Source: CAYOOT01 sp964405665
GTDB taxonomy: Bacteria; Bdellovibrionota_C; UBA2361; SZUA-149; CAZDWZ01
Length of the DNA stretch: 64,000 bases
Assembly (NCBI GenBank): GCA_964405665.1
Contig: CAYOOT010000001.1
Span: forward strand, 33,463 to 97,462
Reading direction: 5' to 3'
Both the position numbers and the translations under genes were made by a program. Position 1 is the stretch's first letter; each line of letters starts with the position of its first letter. The notes under the pieces are model-generated. The model was not told the origin of the DNA. It searched no databases and was given only the letters and a program-made list of their open reading frames with translations. Below are positions 1 through 9,268 of the stretch, piece by piece.

Positions 1-1133
1 TAATTTAAATGTTGTTCCAATATTTTCTTTAAACGGTTATGAAAAACATCCAAGCCATAATACTCTATAACCTTTTGTCTTAAAAACTCTCTATTGTAAA
101 TATTTTTGTTTGGATGCTTGCCATTAAGCACTTGAATCAAAATATTAGCCAACTCTTTAATATTATCAGGATCGACAACGATGCCCAATTCGCCATTTTT
201 AATGACCTCTTGACCGGCATCTTGATTGCTCACTAATACCGGCCTGCCGCAAGCAAGAGCTTCTAAATAAACGATTCCAAAACCCTCTCCTTTACTGGGC
301 ATGGCAAAAAGATCACAAAGATTATAATAGTCAACTATTTCTTCATCGGGAATGAAACCTGTCATAATAACTGATTTTTCCAGTCCTTTGTTCTTGATCA
401 AATCCTCTATGCGGTGACGATCGTTTCCCTTGCCCACTAAAATATAAACTAGATCTTTTATACTTTCTTTTACTAGATCTAAGGATTCTATTATTTGATC
501 ATATCCCTTATAGCTTTCAAAATTATCAAGACGGCAAATTGTAAGAATAACTTTTGTTTCGTTGGTAATTCCGTGTCGATCCAATAATTTTTTTGATTTA
601 TCGGCAATTTGAAAATTATTTTCTGAGAACTTGCACGGAAGAATATTAAATTTACTTTGATCGACAGTTAAATATTCTTTAACTTTACTTATTGTATAAT
701 TGCTGATTGAAATAATGGCCGTCGCAGACCGCAATGATTGGATTTTCATCGGACTTTTCCAATTCCAGACTTCGATCCCATAAATAACAACAAAATATTT
801 AATTTTTCTAAACTTTGATAAAATAAATATCAGAGGCAAATAATTGGCATGCATCACAAAAATTATTGGATTTTTATTGAATAATCCCGAAGATAATAGC
901 TTGATACTAAAAATCAATGTTCTCAAAAATTTAGGATAATGCCCCGAGAAATTATATTCAACCAATGTTTGAAGTTTTTTTCTTGCGGGCCGATCCTCTT
1001 TTAAATAAATTTTTTTCTCCAGATTCGGATAAATATTAAAAAAATCTTGAAAAAAATAATTGCAAAAAACTTGAATTCCTCCTTTAAAATCAAAAATATT
1101 AGGACACCAAAATATAATTTTCTCTTTGGCCAT
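1..1133 (-). CDS. GT4 glycosyltransferase (edge of window)
   Basis: Cytoplasmic or membrane-associated glycosyltransferase, probably adding one sugar of a surface polysaccharide. The start ATG is at 1133 and about 377 codons are in the window. The N-terminus has the GT-B motif FDFKGGIQ, and the C-terminal half carries EGFGIVYLE, the EX7E motif of retaining GT4 enzymes, followed by ALACGRPVLV. The last two bases in the window are the first two of a codon beginning TA, so the gene either stops exactly at the edge or runs on. Length is already normal for the family. It starts one base after the stop of the upstream glycosyltransferase, so the two are probably co-transcribed. The sugar specificity cannot be read from sequence. 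Confidence 0.88.
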   Translation of the reverse strand, partial: MAKEKIIFWCPNIFDFKGGIQVFCNYFFQDFFNIYPNLEKKIYLKEDRPARKKLQTLVEYNFSGHYPKFLRTLIFSIKLLSSGLFNKNPIIFVMHANYLPLIFILSKFRKIKYFVVIYGIEVWNWKSPMKIQSLRSATAIISISNYTISKVKEYLTVDQSKFNILPCKFSENNFQIADKSKKLLDRHGITNETKVILTICRLDNFESYKGYDQIIESLDLVKESIKDLVYILVGKGNDRHRIEDLIKNKGLEKSVIMTGFIPDEEIVDYYNLCDLFAMPSKGEGFGIVYLEALACGRPVLVSNQDAGQEVIKNGELGIVVDPDNIKELANILIQVLNGKHPNKNIYNREFLRQKVIEYYGLDVFHNRLKKILEQHLN

Positions 1134-1134
1134 A

Positions 1135-2400
1135 TCAGCTAGGTATATTTTCTTTTAAATATTTAGCTAAATTTAGGCAATAAGCTTCCCAACTGTAAAG
1201 CTTTATTTTATTAAGTATTTCCTGATGATCGATGTTTAAAGAATCAGGATCATCATAATAAAATAATATTGCTTTTTTTAAATCTTCAATATTCCTTTTT
1301 TCGACAAGTAAGCCGATTTTGGGATCGGATAAAATATCGGGCGCAACTCCAGTAACTGTTGCAATCACCGGTAATCCATGGGAAAGTGCTTCCAATACTA
1401 CTAAACCAAAGCCTTCATATAAAGAAGGAAAGATAAAAAGGTCGCTATTGAGATATATTTGCGATAATTGATTATGAGGAACGCTGCCATAATATTTTAT
1501 CTTGGTATTATTACTTAAATTTTTTTCCAACCAACCTGAGGGATATTCATTGCCTCCGACCAAATGTAAGGTACTATTTTTTAGATTCAATTGTCTAAAT
1601 GCTTCCATTAAGTAATGCACACCTTTTAGAGGATTAAGTCTTCCGACATACAAAATATTAAAAGTTTTTTTATCTTTTCTTTTAGAAACGACACTAAGAT
1701 TTTCTACTTTTGTAGCACCATAAGGTATGACAACTATTTTTTCCGGACTAATATTATTTTTAATCAAAGAATTGCGGGTGGCATTAGAAGCAACAATAAT
1801 ATTATCGGCCAAATTAAGCTCTTGTTCCTTTCTTTCAATTTTCCATTTTGGTTCTAAAAGTGCCGCACAGGAGTTTTTAAATTCCGGAAATAAATCTGCT
1901 TCCTCCCTTTGAATTTTATAAACTTCCTTATAATGCAGAGTCGGCAAATCATAAAAATTTATTAATCCTAATTGTTTGGATTTTTGAAAGCTTACGGCAG
2001 CAGTATCTTCATAGCTATATATTGCAGAAAGATTATTTGTCCGCTCAATTACCTGAGAAAATTTGCGATCAATATGTACGGATAAATAATCAGACAAACT
2101 TTTTTCTTCGATTCCTAAAATTCTAGCGATTTTACTGCGAATCAAAAATATTCTTAAAAGTTCAGGGCCGGGAAAACTAAAAATCTTTTCCACTTCATCA
2201 GGAACCCAATCTCTTCTGGCAAATTCTTTTGATAATTTTTTTGAAACAAAATTCAATATAGAAAAAATTTTTGAATTTTTATTATAATAAAATGAGGTCG
2301 TCAAAGATGCCAACAAATCGCTTTTTAATAAACTTAAAAGAGCATTCCTGGCATTAGGGTTTCCTGTGGGATGGCAAAAAGCGATTTTTTTTAAAGTCAT
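1135..2400 (-). CDS. GT4 glycosyltransferase
   Basis: A 421-residue GT-B fold glycosyltransferase. The C-terminal nucleotide-sugar domain shows FNILYVGRLNPLKGVHYL at about residues 249-266 and the EX7E motif EGFGLVVLE near 330, followed by ALSHGLPVIA. The N-terminal acceptor half is divergent. It overlaps the upstream methyltransferase gene by 4 bases (2397-2400) and is followed one base later by another glycosyltransferase, so it sits in the middle of a minus-strand polysaccharide operon. Donor and acceptor are unknown. Confidence 0.9.
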   Translation of the reverse strand: MTLKKIAFCHPTGNPNARNALLSLLKSDLLASLTTSFYYNKNSKIFSILNFVSKKLSKEFARRDWVPDEVEKIFSFPGPELLRIFLIRSKIARILGIEEKSLSDYLSVHIDRKFSQVIERTNNLSAIYSYEDTAAVSFQKSKQLGLINFYDLPTLHYKEVYKIQREEADLFPEFKNSCAALLEPKWKIERKEQELNLADNIIVASNATRNSLIKNNISPEKIVVIPYGATKVENLSVVSKRKDKKTFNILYVGRLNPLKGVHYLMEAFRQLNLKNSTLHLVGGNEYPSGWLEKNLSNNTKIKYYGSVPHNQLSQIYLNSDLFIFPSLYEGFGLVVLEALSHGLPVIATVTGVAPDILSDPKIGLLVEKRNIEDLKKAILFYYDDPDSLNIDHQEILNKIKLYSWEAYCLNLAKYLKENIPS

Positions 2401-3440
2401 TTTCCATTCTTTCTGGAGAGGAAAAAAATACTATCCGAAAAATAAATAAATAAAGGCACTTTATTGGCAATTTTTTTGAGACATTCTGATAAATTATATC
2501 CTAACCTGATCAGAGGATGCATCATATCAATATCGGAACTTTGGGCACCTAAACCGAAATAAGTATCGATGCTTATTTCGCAATGTCCGATAATCGAACT
2601 GAATGCTTTTTTTAATTCCTTAATCGACCAGTAGCGCACTTGAAATTCACTGGCAGTAGAAAAGCCTCTCTTCAATTGATGAAAAAGACTGATTAAGCCG
2701 AACTTATTCGCCATTTGCACTAAACATATTCCCCGCTCTTTGAGCACATTGCTGATTTGTTTGGCACTTAACAAAAAATCTTCTTTACTAAAATGCTGAA
2801 AAACACTGTAGCTATATACATTGTCGAATGTTTTTTCTTTAAAAGGCAAATATCTGGAATCAGCCACAACAAAAGAAATATCGTGACCATAATGTTTAGA
2901 TAGTCTTTTTGCAGCCAAAACAGCCCCTAGAGAAGGATCTAATCCCACCACTTTATATCCTTTATTTGCAGCGGCAATGCTCCATCTGCCCCAATTGCAG
3001 CCGATATCAAGCAATAGATTTCCCTGCGCCGAACCTAAAGCGATTTTAGGGATCGGATATCTGCCCAGATTTGATTTTAATGTTCTGTACAAATTGCCGC
3101 AGGTGGCGACAATTAATTCTTGCACGACAGGATCAACTGAATGACTTTTATCTTTGCATTTTTCTTTGACTAATTCTCTGTCTTTCTCGTCAATTCCAAG
3201 TGTGGCGGTAAAATAGGGGTCATTTTTGAAATAAAAATCTGAATTTTCAGCAGCAGTTAGCGAGGCTTTTGCCACCCATAGAGTTTCCGGAACATCATTT
3301 CTTAAAAGAACTGGGATGCCATCGATGATATTGAATGAATGCTTGTTTTCGCAAACAAGCTTGCCTTGATTCATCGATAAATTCAAACGATCATAAGGGC
3401 AAACCAATATTTCTATTAAAGTTTTATCACACATAATCAA
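2397..3440 (-). CDS. Trm112-like/SAM methyltransferase fusion
   Basis: A 347-residue protein of two parts. Residues 1-50 resemble the Trm112/YcaR small-domain family (ILVCPYDRLNL, then KLVCENKHSFNIIDGIPVLL), with two cysteines that could hold a metal. A class I SAM-dependent methyltransferase follows, with motif I LLDIGCNWGRW near residue 145 and VVGLDPS as the acidic strand-2 end. Such fusions are common in O-antigen and capsule clusters, where they methylate sugars or lipid-linked intermediates; that role is inference. It overlaps the next glycosyltransferase by 4 bases. Confidence 0.82.
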   Translation of the reverse strand: MIMCDKTLIEILVCPYDRLNLSMNQGKLVCENKHSFNIIDGIPVLLRNDVPETLWVAKASLTAAENSDFYFKNDPYFTATLGIDEKDRELVKEKCKDKSHSVDPVVQELIVATCGNLYRTLKSNLGRYPIPKIALGSAQGNLLLDIGCNWGRWSIAAANKGYKVVGLDPSLGAVLAAKRLSKHYGHDISFVVADSRYLPFKEKTFDNVYSYSVFQHFSKEDFLLSAKQISNVLKERGICLVQMANKFGLISLFHQLKRGFSTASEFQVRYWSIKELKKAFSSIIGHCEISIDTYFGLGAQSSDIDMMHPLIRLGYNLSECLKKIANKVPLFIYFSDSIFFLSRKNGK

Positions 3441-3458
3441 AAATTAAACCGTTTACAT

Positions 3459-4493
3459 TTACTTTATTTTTATTGAAAAATTACTAGGTCTAAGCAGAAT
3501 TTTCTTATCTTCAAAGATCAGCCTTTTTAGATCATCTTCCTTTACTGAGGAATCAGCATAAGATACGCCTACTTTAAAATTATTTAGATTCATATCAAAA
3601 AGATTCTGCGGACCGAATCCATTTGTTTTAATTCTTGATTCAATAAATTTAGCTACATACTCTTCTTTGAAATAAAGCTGCAAAATGAATCCTGTCAAAA
3701 CTTGAGAGTAAACATCAATTGGAAAATCATTCTTTGTTTTTAAAACATTTTCCAGTTCTCTTGAAAGATAATTTTCCAAATCAAGCACATAGACACAATC
3801 GATATAATCTTTAAAGCTTTTCAAATTACTTTTATCAAATTGCAAGTATTTGATATTGGAAATTAATTTATCAAAATCTACACTTAAAGAATAATAGTTC
3901 TCATTATCTTTTAATATTTTTATGGGGAAATCATTTTGATCAAACTTTAATTTACCCTCAAAAGTGAAGTTTGATTTTGTACGGCCCTTTTCTAATAACT
4001 CAAATAACTCTTGCAAATTAGTCTCAATGGTTTTTCTAATATTTTGTTGATCATTTTTAAAATTGACTTCAAAATTACTGCCTTGCAAACCGACAAAAGG
4101 ATAATTATCATAAATCCAATTGCCTCTGCTGATATTATCCGAATCGAGATATTTAAGACGAACACCACTTGCTTTAATTGTTATTTCTTTTGCTGAAAAG
4201 TCCGGCCAACTAACAGAAATATTATCAACCTTTAAAGAAAGGTTTAACTTAAAATTATTAGTTGGATAATCAAAGTCAAAATGAAAATTTCTAATATTAA
4301 AAGATTTAAGCGAGTTAATGCTTACTTCTTCAAAATAGGTGTCCCAAACATTAATTCCTTTTTCTTTGAAATTTTTTCGAAGATTACCCAAACTCAATGT
4401 TACATCATTAGATAATTTAGTGCTTAAAACAAAATAGAGCACAATAATTAAGATAATTAAGCTAATATTTATTAACAGAAAATTCTTACGCAT
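3459..4493 (-). CDS. Membrane-anchored protein of unknown function
   Basis: I do not recognise this 344-residue protein. One hydrophobic segment at residues 5-25 (INISLIILIIVLYFVL) suggests a single N-terminal anchor with the rest outside the cytoplasm. The remainder is rich in alternating polar and hydrophobic residues with many F, N and K, which suggests beta structure as in AsmA/DUF748-like envelope proteins, but no motif supports that. It lies between an ABC exporter and a methyltransferase in the polysaccharide region, so an envelope role is likely. Confidence 0.6.
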   Translation of the reverse strand: MRKNFLLINISLIILIIVLYFVLSTKLSNDVTLSLGNLRKNFKEKGINVWDTYFEEVSINSLKSFNIRNFHFDFDYPTNNFKLNLSLKVDNISVSWPDFSAKEITIKASGVRLKYLDSDNISRGNWIYDNYPFVGLQGSNFEVNFKNDQQNIRKTIETNLQELFELLEKGRTKSNFTFEGKLKFDQNDFPIKILKDNENYYSLSVDFDKLISNIKYLQFDKSNLKSFKDYIDCVYVLDLENYLSRELENVLKTKNDFPIDVYSQVLTGFILQLYFKEEYVAKFIESRIKTNGFGPQNLFDMNLNNFKVGVSYADSSVKEDDLKRLIFEDKKILLRPSNFSIKIK

Positions 4494-4584
4494 TTAATTA
4501 ATTTCCCCTAACTTGAAGAAAAAGATCTTAATATGTTAAACAATTTAGGTTTATATTTTAGGTTCATTCTAACATTTTCTACTG

Positions 4585-6489
4585 TTACATTTGAGAAATA
4601 ACACCTGTTAAATGTTGTGCTTCCCAATATGAATGAAATTTACCACGTTGTGCCAATAATTGTCTCGGAGCGCCCATTTCAACTACTTTTCCTTTTTCTA
4701 AAACTATTATTTTTTCAGCGTGTTGAACAGTAGCCAAACGATGAGCAATGACAATTATTGTTTTATTTCCAAACATTTCATCGATAACCACTTGAATTTG
4801 TTTTTCGGTATTGGAATCCAAGGCACTCGTCGGTTCGTCAAGAATTAAAATATCAGGTTTTTTTAATATCGCTCTGGCAATTGAAATTCTTTGTTTTTCT
4901 CCGCCGGATAGGCGCATCCCCTTGTCTCCCAAATCGGAATCTAAACCATGGGGCAATTTGCCAAGTAAATCATGAAGTCGGGCGCTTTTAACAGCCTCGA
5001 TTAATTCTTCATTGCTAACTTCACGCTCTAAACCATACAGCAAATTTTCTTTAAAAGTTGCATGTAATAAAAATGCCTCTTGGCTGACCAGGGCAATATT
5101 TTTAAGAAGAGAATTAATTTTATAATCTCTTATGTCAATGCCATCAATAAAGATATTTCCTGGTTCACAATCATAAAATCTCATCAAGAGATTAATTATT
5201 GTCGATTTTCCTGAACCGCTTTGTCCGACAATTGCTGTCATCGTTCCTTTTTCAATCTTAAAACTAACTCCGTTTAAGACCTGGTTTCCTCCGGGGTAAG
5301 TAAAATTTAAATTCCTTAGTTCAATGTGCTCATGCAAACCAAGGTAATTTTTAGTTCCATCGGGGATCATATATTTTAACTCATTATCAAAAACCGACAT
5401 TACCTCTTGAAGCGGCCCGGATAATGAAGCTAAAGAAGCTCTTACCGTATTCAAAGAGCCAAAGAGTCCTGAAGCTCTTTTTAACATAGCGATAAACGCA
5501 AAATATTTGGCAATGCCGTCAGAATTTTCAACACTCGCAATATAAGAAATAATGCCAATTAATACAAAAATTAAACAAAGCATGATAATTTCCTGAACAG
5601 GATTAATCATCGCAATATGCTTATCTACACTATATTGAAGATTGCGCACGGCATCGCTTGTTTTATTAAAATCTTTTATTTCTTTTCCTTCTGTGGAATA
5701 TGCTTTAATTAAGGGAATGCAGTTGAGAGCATTAGAAATTCTTCTGCCTAAGATATTGTAGGATTCAGCATAACTTTTGGAAGAATCCCTGAGCTTCTTA
5801 ATAATGCTGGTTAAGGCATTATGCAAAATTGGAAAGATACAAAGCACTATTACTGTGAGCTTAACTGAGATCATCAACATGATAGTTAAATAAACAAAAA
5901 GAGTGCTGATCGCATAACCTGCACCTTGTAAATTCCGAAACTCCAAGGCTACAGTATCAACATAAGTGGTAATTAATTGATGTAAATAACCAAGACTATG
6001 CTTTTCAAAATATAATTTACCAAAACTTAAGTATCTTGCATAAATACCTTTCCTTAAGAAATTTGCTACCTTACGAACTTGCTTGGAAGTACCCCAGGCA
6101 GAAAGAAGAAAAAGAACGTTTTTCCCTATTGCACTGACAAAAACTCCACCTATTAGTAATATAAAAAGTGTCTTATCATCATTTAAAAAGGAAAATGTTT
6201 CATGATTGGCAAGCTCCTTAAAAAAATCATATTTTTTAATAGAGCTTAAATCTTTCTTCATCATCCAGTCTAAAACCGGAATCGATAAGATCACTGTAAA
6301 TCCTTCACATAAAGAAGCGCCGATAAAAATAAACAGAGGAAGGATAAAGGAGTAATAACTAATATTTGATTTTTTAAGCTGTTGGTTAAGCTTTTTTAAG
6401 TAATAGGAATTCTTTTTTGAAAAAAACGTTATATTTAACACTGATATACAAATATTTGAAATTTTTATGAGTTTAGTTGAATATCTCAA
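4585..6489 (-). CDS. ABC exporter, fused permease-ATPase (MsbA-like)
   Basis: A 634-residue half-transporter that would work as a homodimer in the inner membrane. Residues 1-380 hold about six membrane segments. The C-terminal ATPase has Walker A GQSGSGKST near 421, signature LSGGEKQRISIARA near 530, Walker B ILILDEPTSALD near 553 and the H-loop AHR. In this context it probably exports a lipid-linked saccharide or glycolipid, as MsbA or PglK do; the substrate is inferred. The residues before the first clear membrane helix (about 1-45) are longer than usual, and a later internal start cannot be excluded. It follows the Wzc-like gene on the same strand with a gap of about 80 bases. Confidence 0.9.
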   Translation of the reverse strand: MRYSTKLIKISNICISVLNITFFSKKNSYYLKKLNQQLKKSNISYYSFILPLFIFIGASLCEGFTVILSIPVLDWMMKKDLSSIKKYDFFKELANHETFSFLNDDKTLFILLIGGVFVSAIGKNVLFLLSAWGTSKQVRKVANFLRKGIYARYLSFGKLYFEKHSLGYLHQLITTYVDTVALEFRNLQGAGYAISTLFVYLTIMLMISVKLTVIVLCIFPILHNALTSIIKKLRDSSKSYAESYNILGRRISNALNCIPLIKAYSTEGKEIKDFNKTSDAVRNLQYSVDKHIAMINPVQEIIMLCLIFVLIGIISYIASVENSDGIAKYFAFIAMLKRASGLFGSLNTVRASLASLSGPLQEVMSVFDNELKYMIPDGTKNYLGLHEHIELRNLNFTYPGGNQVLNGVSFKIEKGTMTAIVGQSGSGKSTIINLLMRFYDCEPGNIFIDGIDIRDYKINSLLKNIALVSQEAFLLHATFKENLLYGLEREVSNEELIEAVKSARLHDLLGKLPHGLDSDLGDKGMRLSGGEKQRISIARAILKKPDILILDEPTSALDSNTEKQIQVVIDEMFGNKTIIVIAHRLATVQHAEKIIVLEKGKVVEMGAPRQLLAQRGKFHSYWEAQHLTGVISQM

Positions 6490-6567
6490 CTAATTACTTA
6501 AGATGATTTAGGATTTACCATTGACTCAGAAAATGTGGTAGATCAAATATATTTTATAGATTTATTA

Positions 6568-9105
6568 CTATTTTTCTGTATATTGTTCTTCAATATAGTA
6601 GTACTCAGGCTCTCTGAAGGATGAAATTTTATTAGCGGCATTTAAAATAGTTCCCAAAATAGGCGCATGTACTTGTTTTAAACGGGCATATGCATATTCA
6701 GCAACAGGCCGAGGTGTTTTATTACTTCTGACAACTAAGGCTACAGCATCTACCAGCTTTGACAATAAAAGAGCATCAGCCACATGGCATACTGGGGGAG
6801 TATCAATAATAATTTGATCATATTCCATACTTAATAATTCTATTAATTCCACCATTTGACGGGAACTTAAAAGTTCACCCGGTGCTCTGGTGTGATGTCC
6901 GGATAACAATACATGGAGTGAAGGAACCGGGGATTCCATGATTACATCTGTATAATCGACTTCACCGTTTAAATAATCCACCAAACCCGGAGTATTACGT
7001 CCGCATTCAAAAAATTTATACATTGAAGGAATTCTTAAGTCAGCATCTATTAATAAAGTTTTAATTGATGCTTGAGCAAATGTTGTCGCCAAATTGACAG
7101 CTACGGTGCTTTTACCATCACCTTTTTGTCCACTGGTAACCATTATTTTATGCGGAATTTCAGTCAGCCCTGAGCACTGAATTGAAGCACGAACACCTCT
7201 GAAAGATTCACTTTCCCTAGAGAGGGGAGAACTTAATAAAACTATTTCACTTGTTTTACTTTCTAGTTTTATTTTTGCTTGTTTACTTTGTTTGTTGACT
7301 AAATTTTTAGCAATATCAACTAAAGATCCCTTGCCGTTAACTTTTGTTTCAGAAACTACTTTGGTATGATCTTTGGTCTCAATTTTTGTCACACCATTTG
7401 TTAAGTCAATGTCCTCTGTTTCAATTATTGTCAATTCATCTAAATCTTTTGGATCATCAATTGCATTTTCCTCTTCAGAAATTGCACCACCCAAAAATTC
7501 ATTACTTAATTCCACGCGCGTTTGTTCATTGCCTGAAATTTCTTTATCCAAACGTTCATTCTTACTTTCAGGAATAATTAATGTATTGCCCTGAAATTCA
7601 GAGGAAAAACTTGGGATTACGCCTAATACTGGAGAATCAATACTTCTTTTTAAATCTGCTACTGATTTTATGGAATTATCTCTAAAATCCAACAAGAAAG
7701 CCAAGGATACTCCCAACAAAGTACCCAAAAGTATCCCCGAAATCAAGGTGGCCATTGTATTTAAACTACTTGGAAAAACAGGAGATAACGCTTTGTCTAA
7801 TATTTGAACGTTTTTTTGTCCATTCTCGGCGTTAACCGTAGCATCTTCTAGTCTTCGGGCAATCTGATCGTTAATTTCTTTTGCCGCTTTTAGTTCTTTT
7901 TCTAAAACTTTATATTCAATTAATTGTCTTGTATTCTGTGTTTCATTTGATTTTAATTTTTCAAATTCATTTTGGATTAATCTTTCTTGATAGGCAGCAG
8001 CCTTATATTTGATTTCTTGTTCCCTGGTTTGTCTTTCAACGAATTGTTTAATCGTTCCTTTTGCTAGATCAATTTTTTCCTCTAAAAATTTCAGATAAGG
8101 AGTTCTGGCATTAAGTTTCTTGATTGCCTTATATTCATTTTGGATTTGACTAATTTCAAACAATCTTGCTTGAGTATTGGGATCGGGATTGAGCACAGTA
8201 AGCCTTGAAGAACCGGCACTATTTGATAACTCTTTATAAATTGATTCTTCGGAAGCTCTTTTCAATCTCGCTTGAGATAAGCTATCTGCTAAAGTCCGAA
8301 CCATGGTCCCTTTTTCTGCTAAAGCAGTAGCTTCTTCTGAAAAATTTATGCCGGATTTAATTGATAATTGATAAATCCTTTCTGAAATATCTTTTACCCT
8401 AGCTTCTGAGTCTTTAGATCTGTTTTTCAAGAAATCGACGTTTACTGTGGCAGATTGCAATCGTTGTCCTCTTACCAGAGTGACAAAACCTTCTGCATGA
8501 GCATTAGCTATTTTTGAAGCAAGTTCCGGCTTATTTGATTGTGCTGTAATTTTAACAAGCGAACTATTGGCCACCTGAGAATAACTTGTTGATGCCAAAT
8601 ATGCATCCAGGATCGGTATTGAGATATTTTCTCCACCGGAATTTTCATTGGCGATTTTTTCCGCATTAGAAATATTCTGGTTATAATAGTTTCTAATTTC
8701 TGCATTTTCTTTTAAAACGTTTATTGCCAAAACATAGCTTTGAAGTAAGGGCAATTGAGAACTGATATAATCAGATTTTGTTGTTTCACTTCGAAGGATT
8801 TCTGCCATCGGACCTTCTAACGGTGGCACATAAGTCCCGATACTGATTATTGCCGAACTCTTATATACTTTCGGTGTTCTCTTATTCTTAATTATCGCTC
8901 CGGTCATTCCTATTGATGTACATAAAGCAATTAACCACCAATAACGAAGAAATATAGCTGCATATTCTCTAATTGGCTTTTCAGTTTGATTTAAATTAAC
9001 ACCATAGCCAGCATACGATCCGCCGTACTCACCATAATGGTTTAACATCACACTGCTGTGGCCTGCGGATACTACTTCGTGATGGCCAGATTTATCATTT
9101 CTCAT
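6568..9105 (-). CDS. Polysaccharide co-polymerase / tyrosine autokinase (Wzc-like)
   Basis: An 845-residue inner-membrane protein that controls polysaccharide chain length and export. Order: TM1 at about 53-72; a long periplasmic region with Wzz and GNVR coiled coil; TM2 at about 450-472; an acidic linker of roughly 130 residues; then a BY-kinase domain with Walker A GQKGDGKST, Walker A' LLIDADLR and Walker B IIIDTPP. The C-terminus carries a tyrosine cluster EYYYIEEQY, the expected autophosphorylation site. The acidic linker between TM2 and kinase is longer than in E. coli Wzc. It is divergent from the phosphoglycosyl transferase at 9269, and its phosphatase partner may be the LMW-PTP at 30601. 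Confidence 0.93.
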   Translation of the reverse strand: MRNDKSGHHEVVSAGHSSVMLNHYGEYGGSYAGYGVNLNQTEKPIREYAAIFLRYWWLIALCTSIGMTGAIIKNKRTPKVYKSSAIISIGTYVPPLEGPMAEILRSETTKSDYISSQLPLLQSYVLAINVLKENAEIRNYYNQNISNAEKIANENSGGENISIPILDAYLASTSYSQVANSSLVKITAQSNKPELASKIANAHAEGFVTLVRGQRLQSATVNVDFLKNRSKDSEARVKDISERIYQLSIKSGINFSEEATALAEKGTMVRTLADSLSQARLKRASEESIYKELSNSAGSSRLTVLNPDPNTQARLFEISQIQNEYKAIKKLNARTPYLKFLEEKIDLAKGTIKQFVERQTREQEIKYKAAAYQERLIQNEFEKLKSNETQNTRQLIEYKVLEKELKAAKEINDQIARRLEDATVNAENGQKNVQILDKALSPVFPSSLNTMATLISGILLGTLLGVSLAFLLDFRDNSIKSVADLKRSIDSPVLGVIPSFSSEFQGNTLIIPESKNERLDKEISGNEQTRVELSNEFLGGAISEEENAIDDPKDLDELTIIETEDIDLTNGVTKIETKDHTKVVSETKVNGKGSLVDIAKNLVNKQSKQAKIKLESKTSEIVLLSSPLSRESESFRGVRASIQCSGLTEIPHKIMVTSGQKGDGKSTVAVNLATTFAQASIKTLLIDADLRIPSMYKFFECGRNTPGLVDYLNGEVDYTDVIMESPVPSLHVLLSGHHTRAPGELLSSRQMVELIELLSMEYDQIIIDTPPVCHVADALLLSKLVDAVALVVRSNKTPRPVAEYAYARLKQVHAPILGTILNAANKISSFREPEYYYIEEQYTEK

Positions 9106-9268
9106 GACAATACACCTAATAATTTACATATGGTTACTTAAGTTGTCGGGTATCTGTTTTTTTTTCTTGAGCACTAATTTTCAAGAGGAAATACCTGAGG
9201 TTATGCTTAAGAAATGGCCCTAATTTAACGATACTAATATTAGGAAAGAATTTAATAATTTTTAAAGC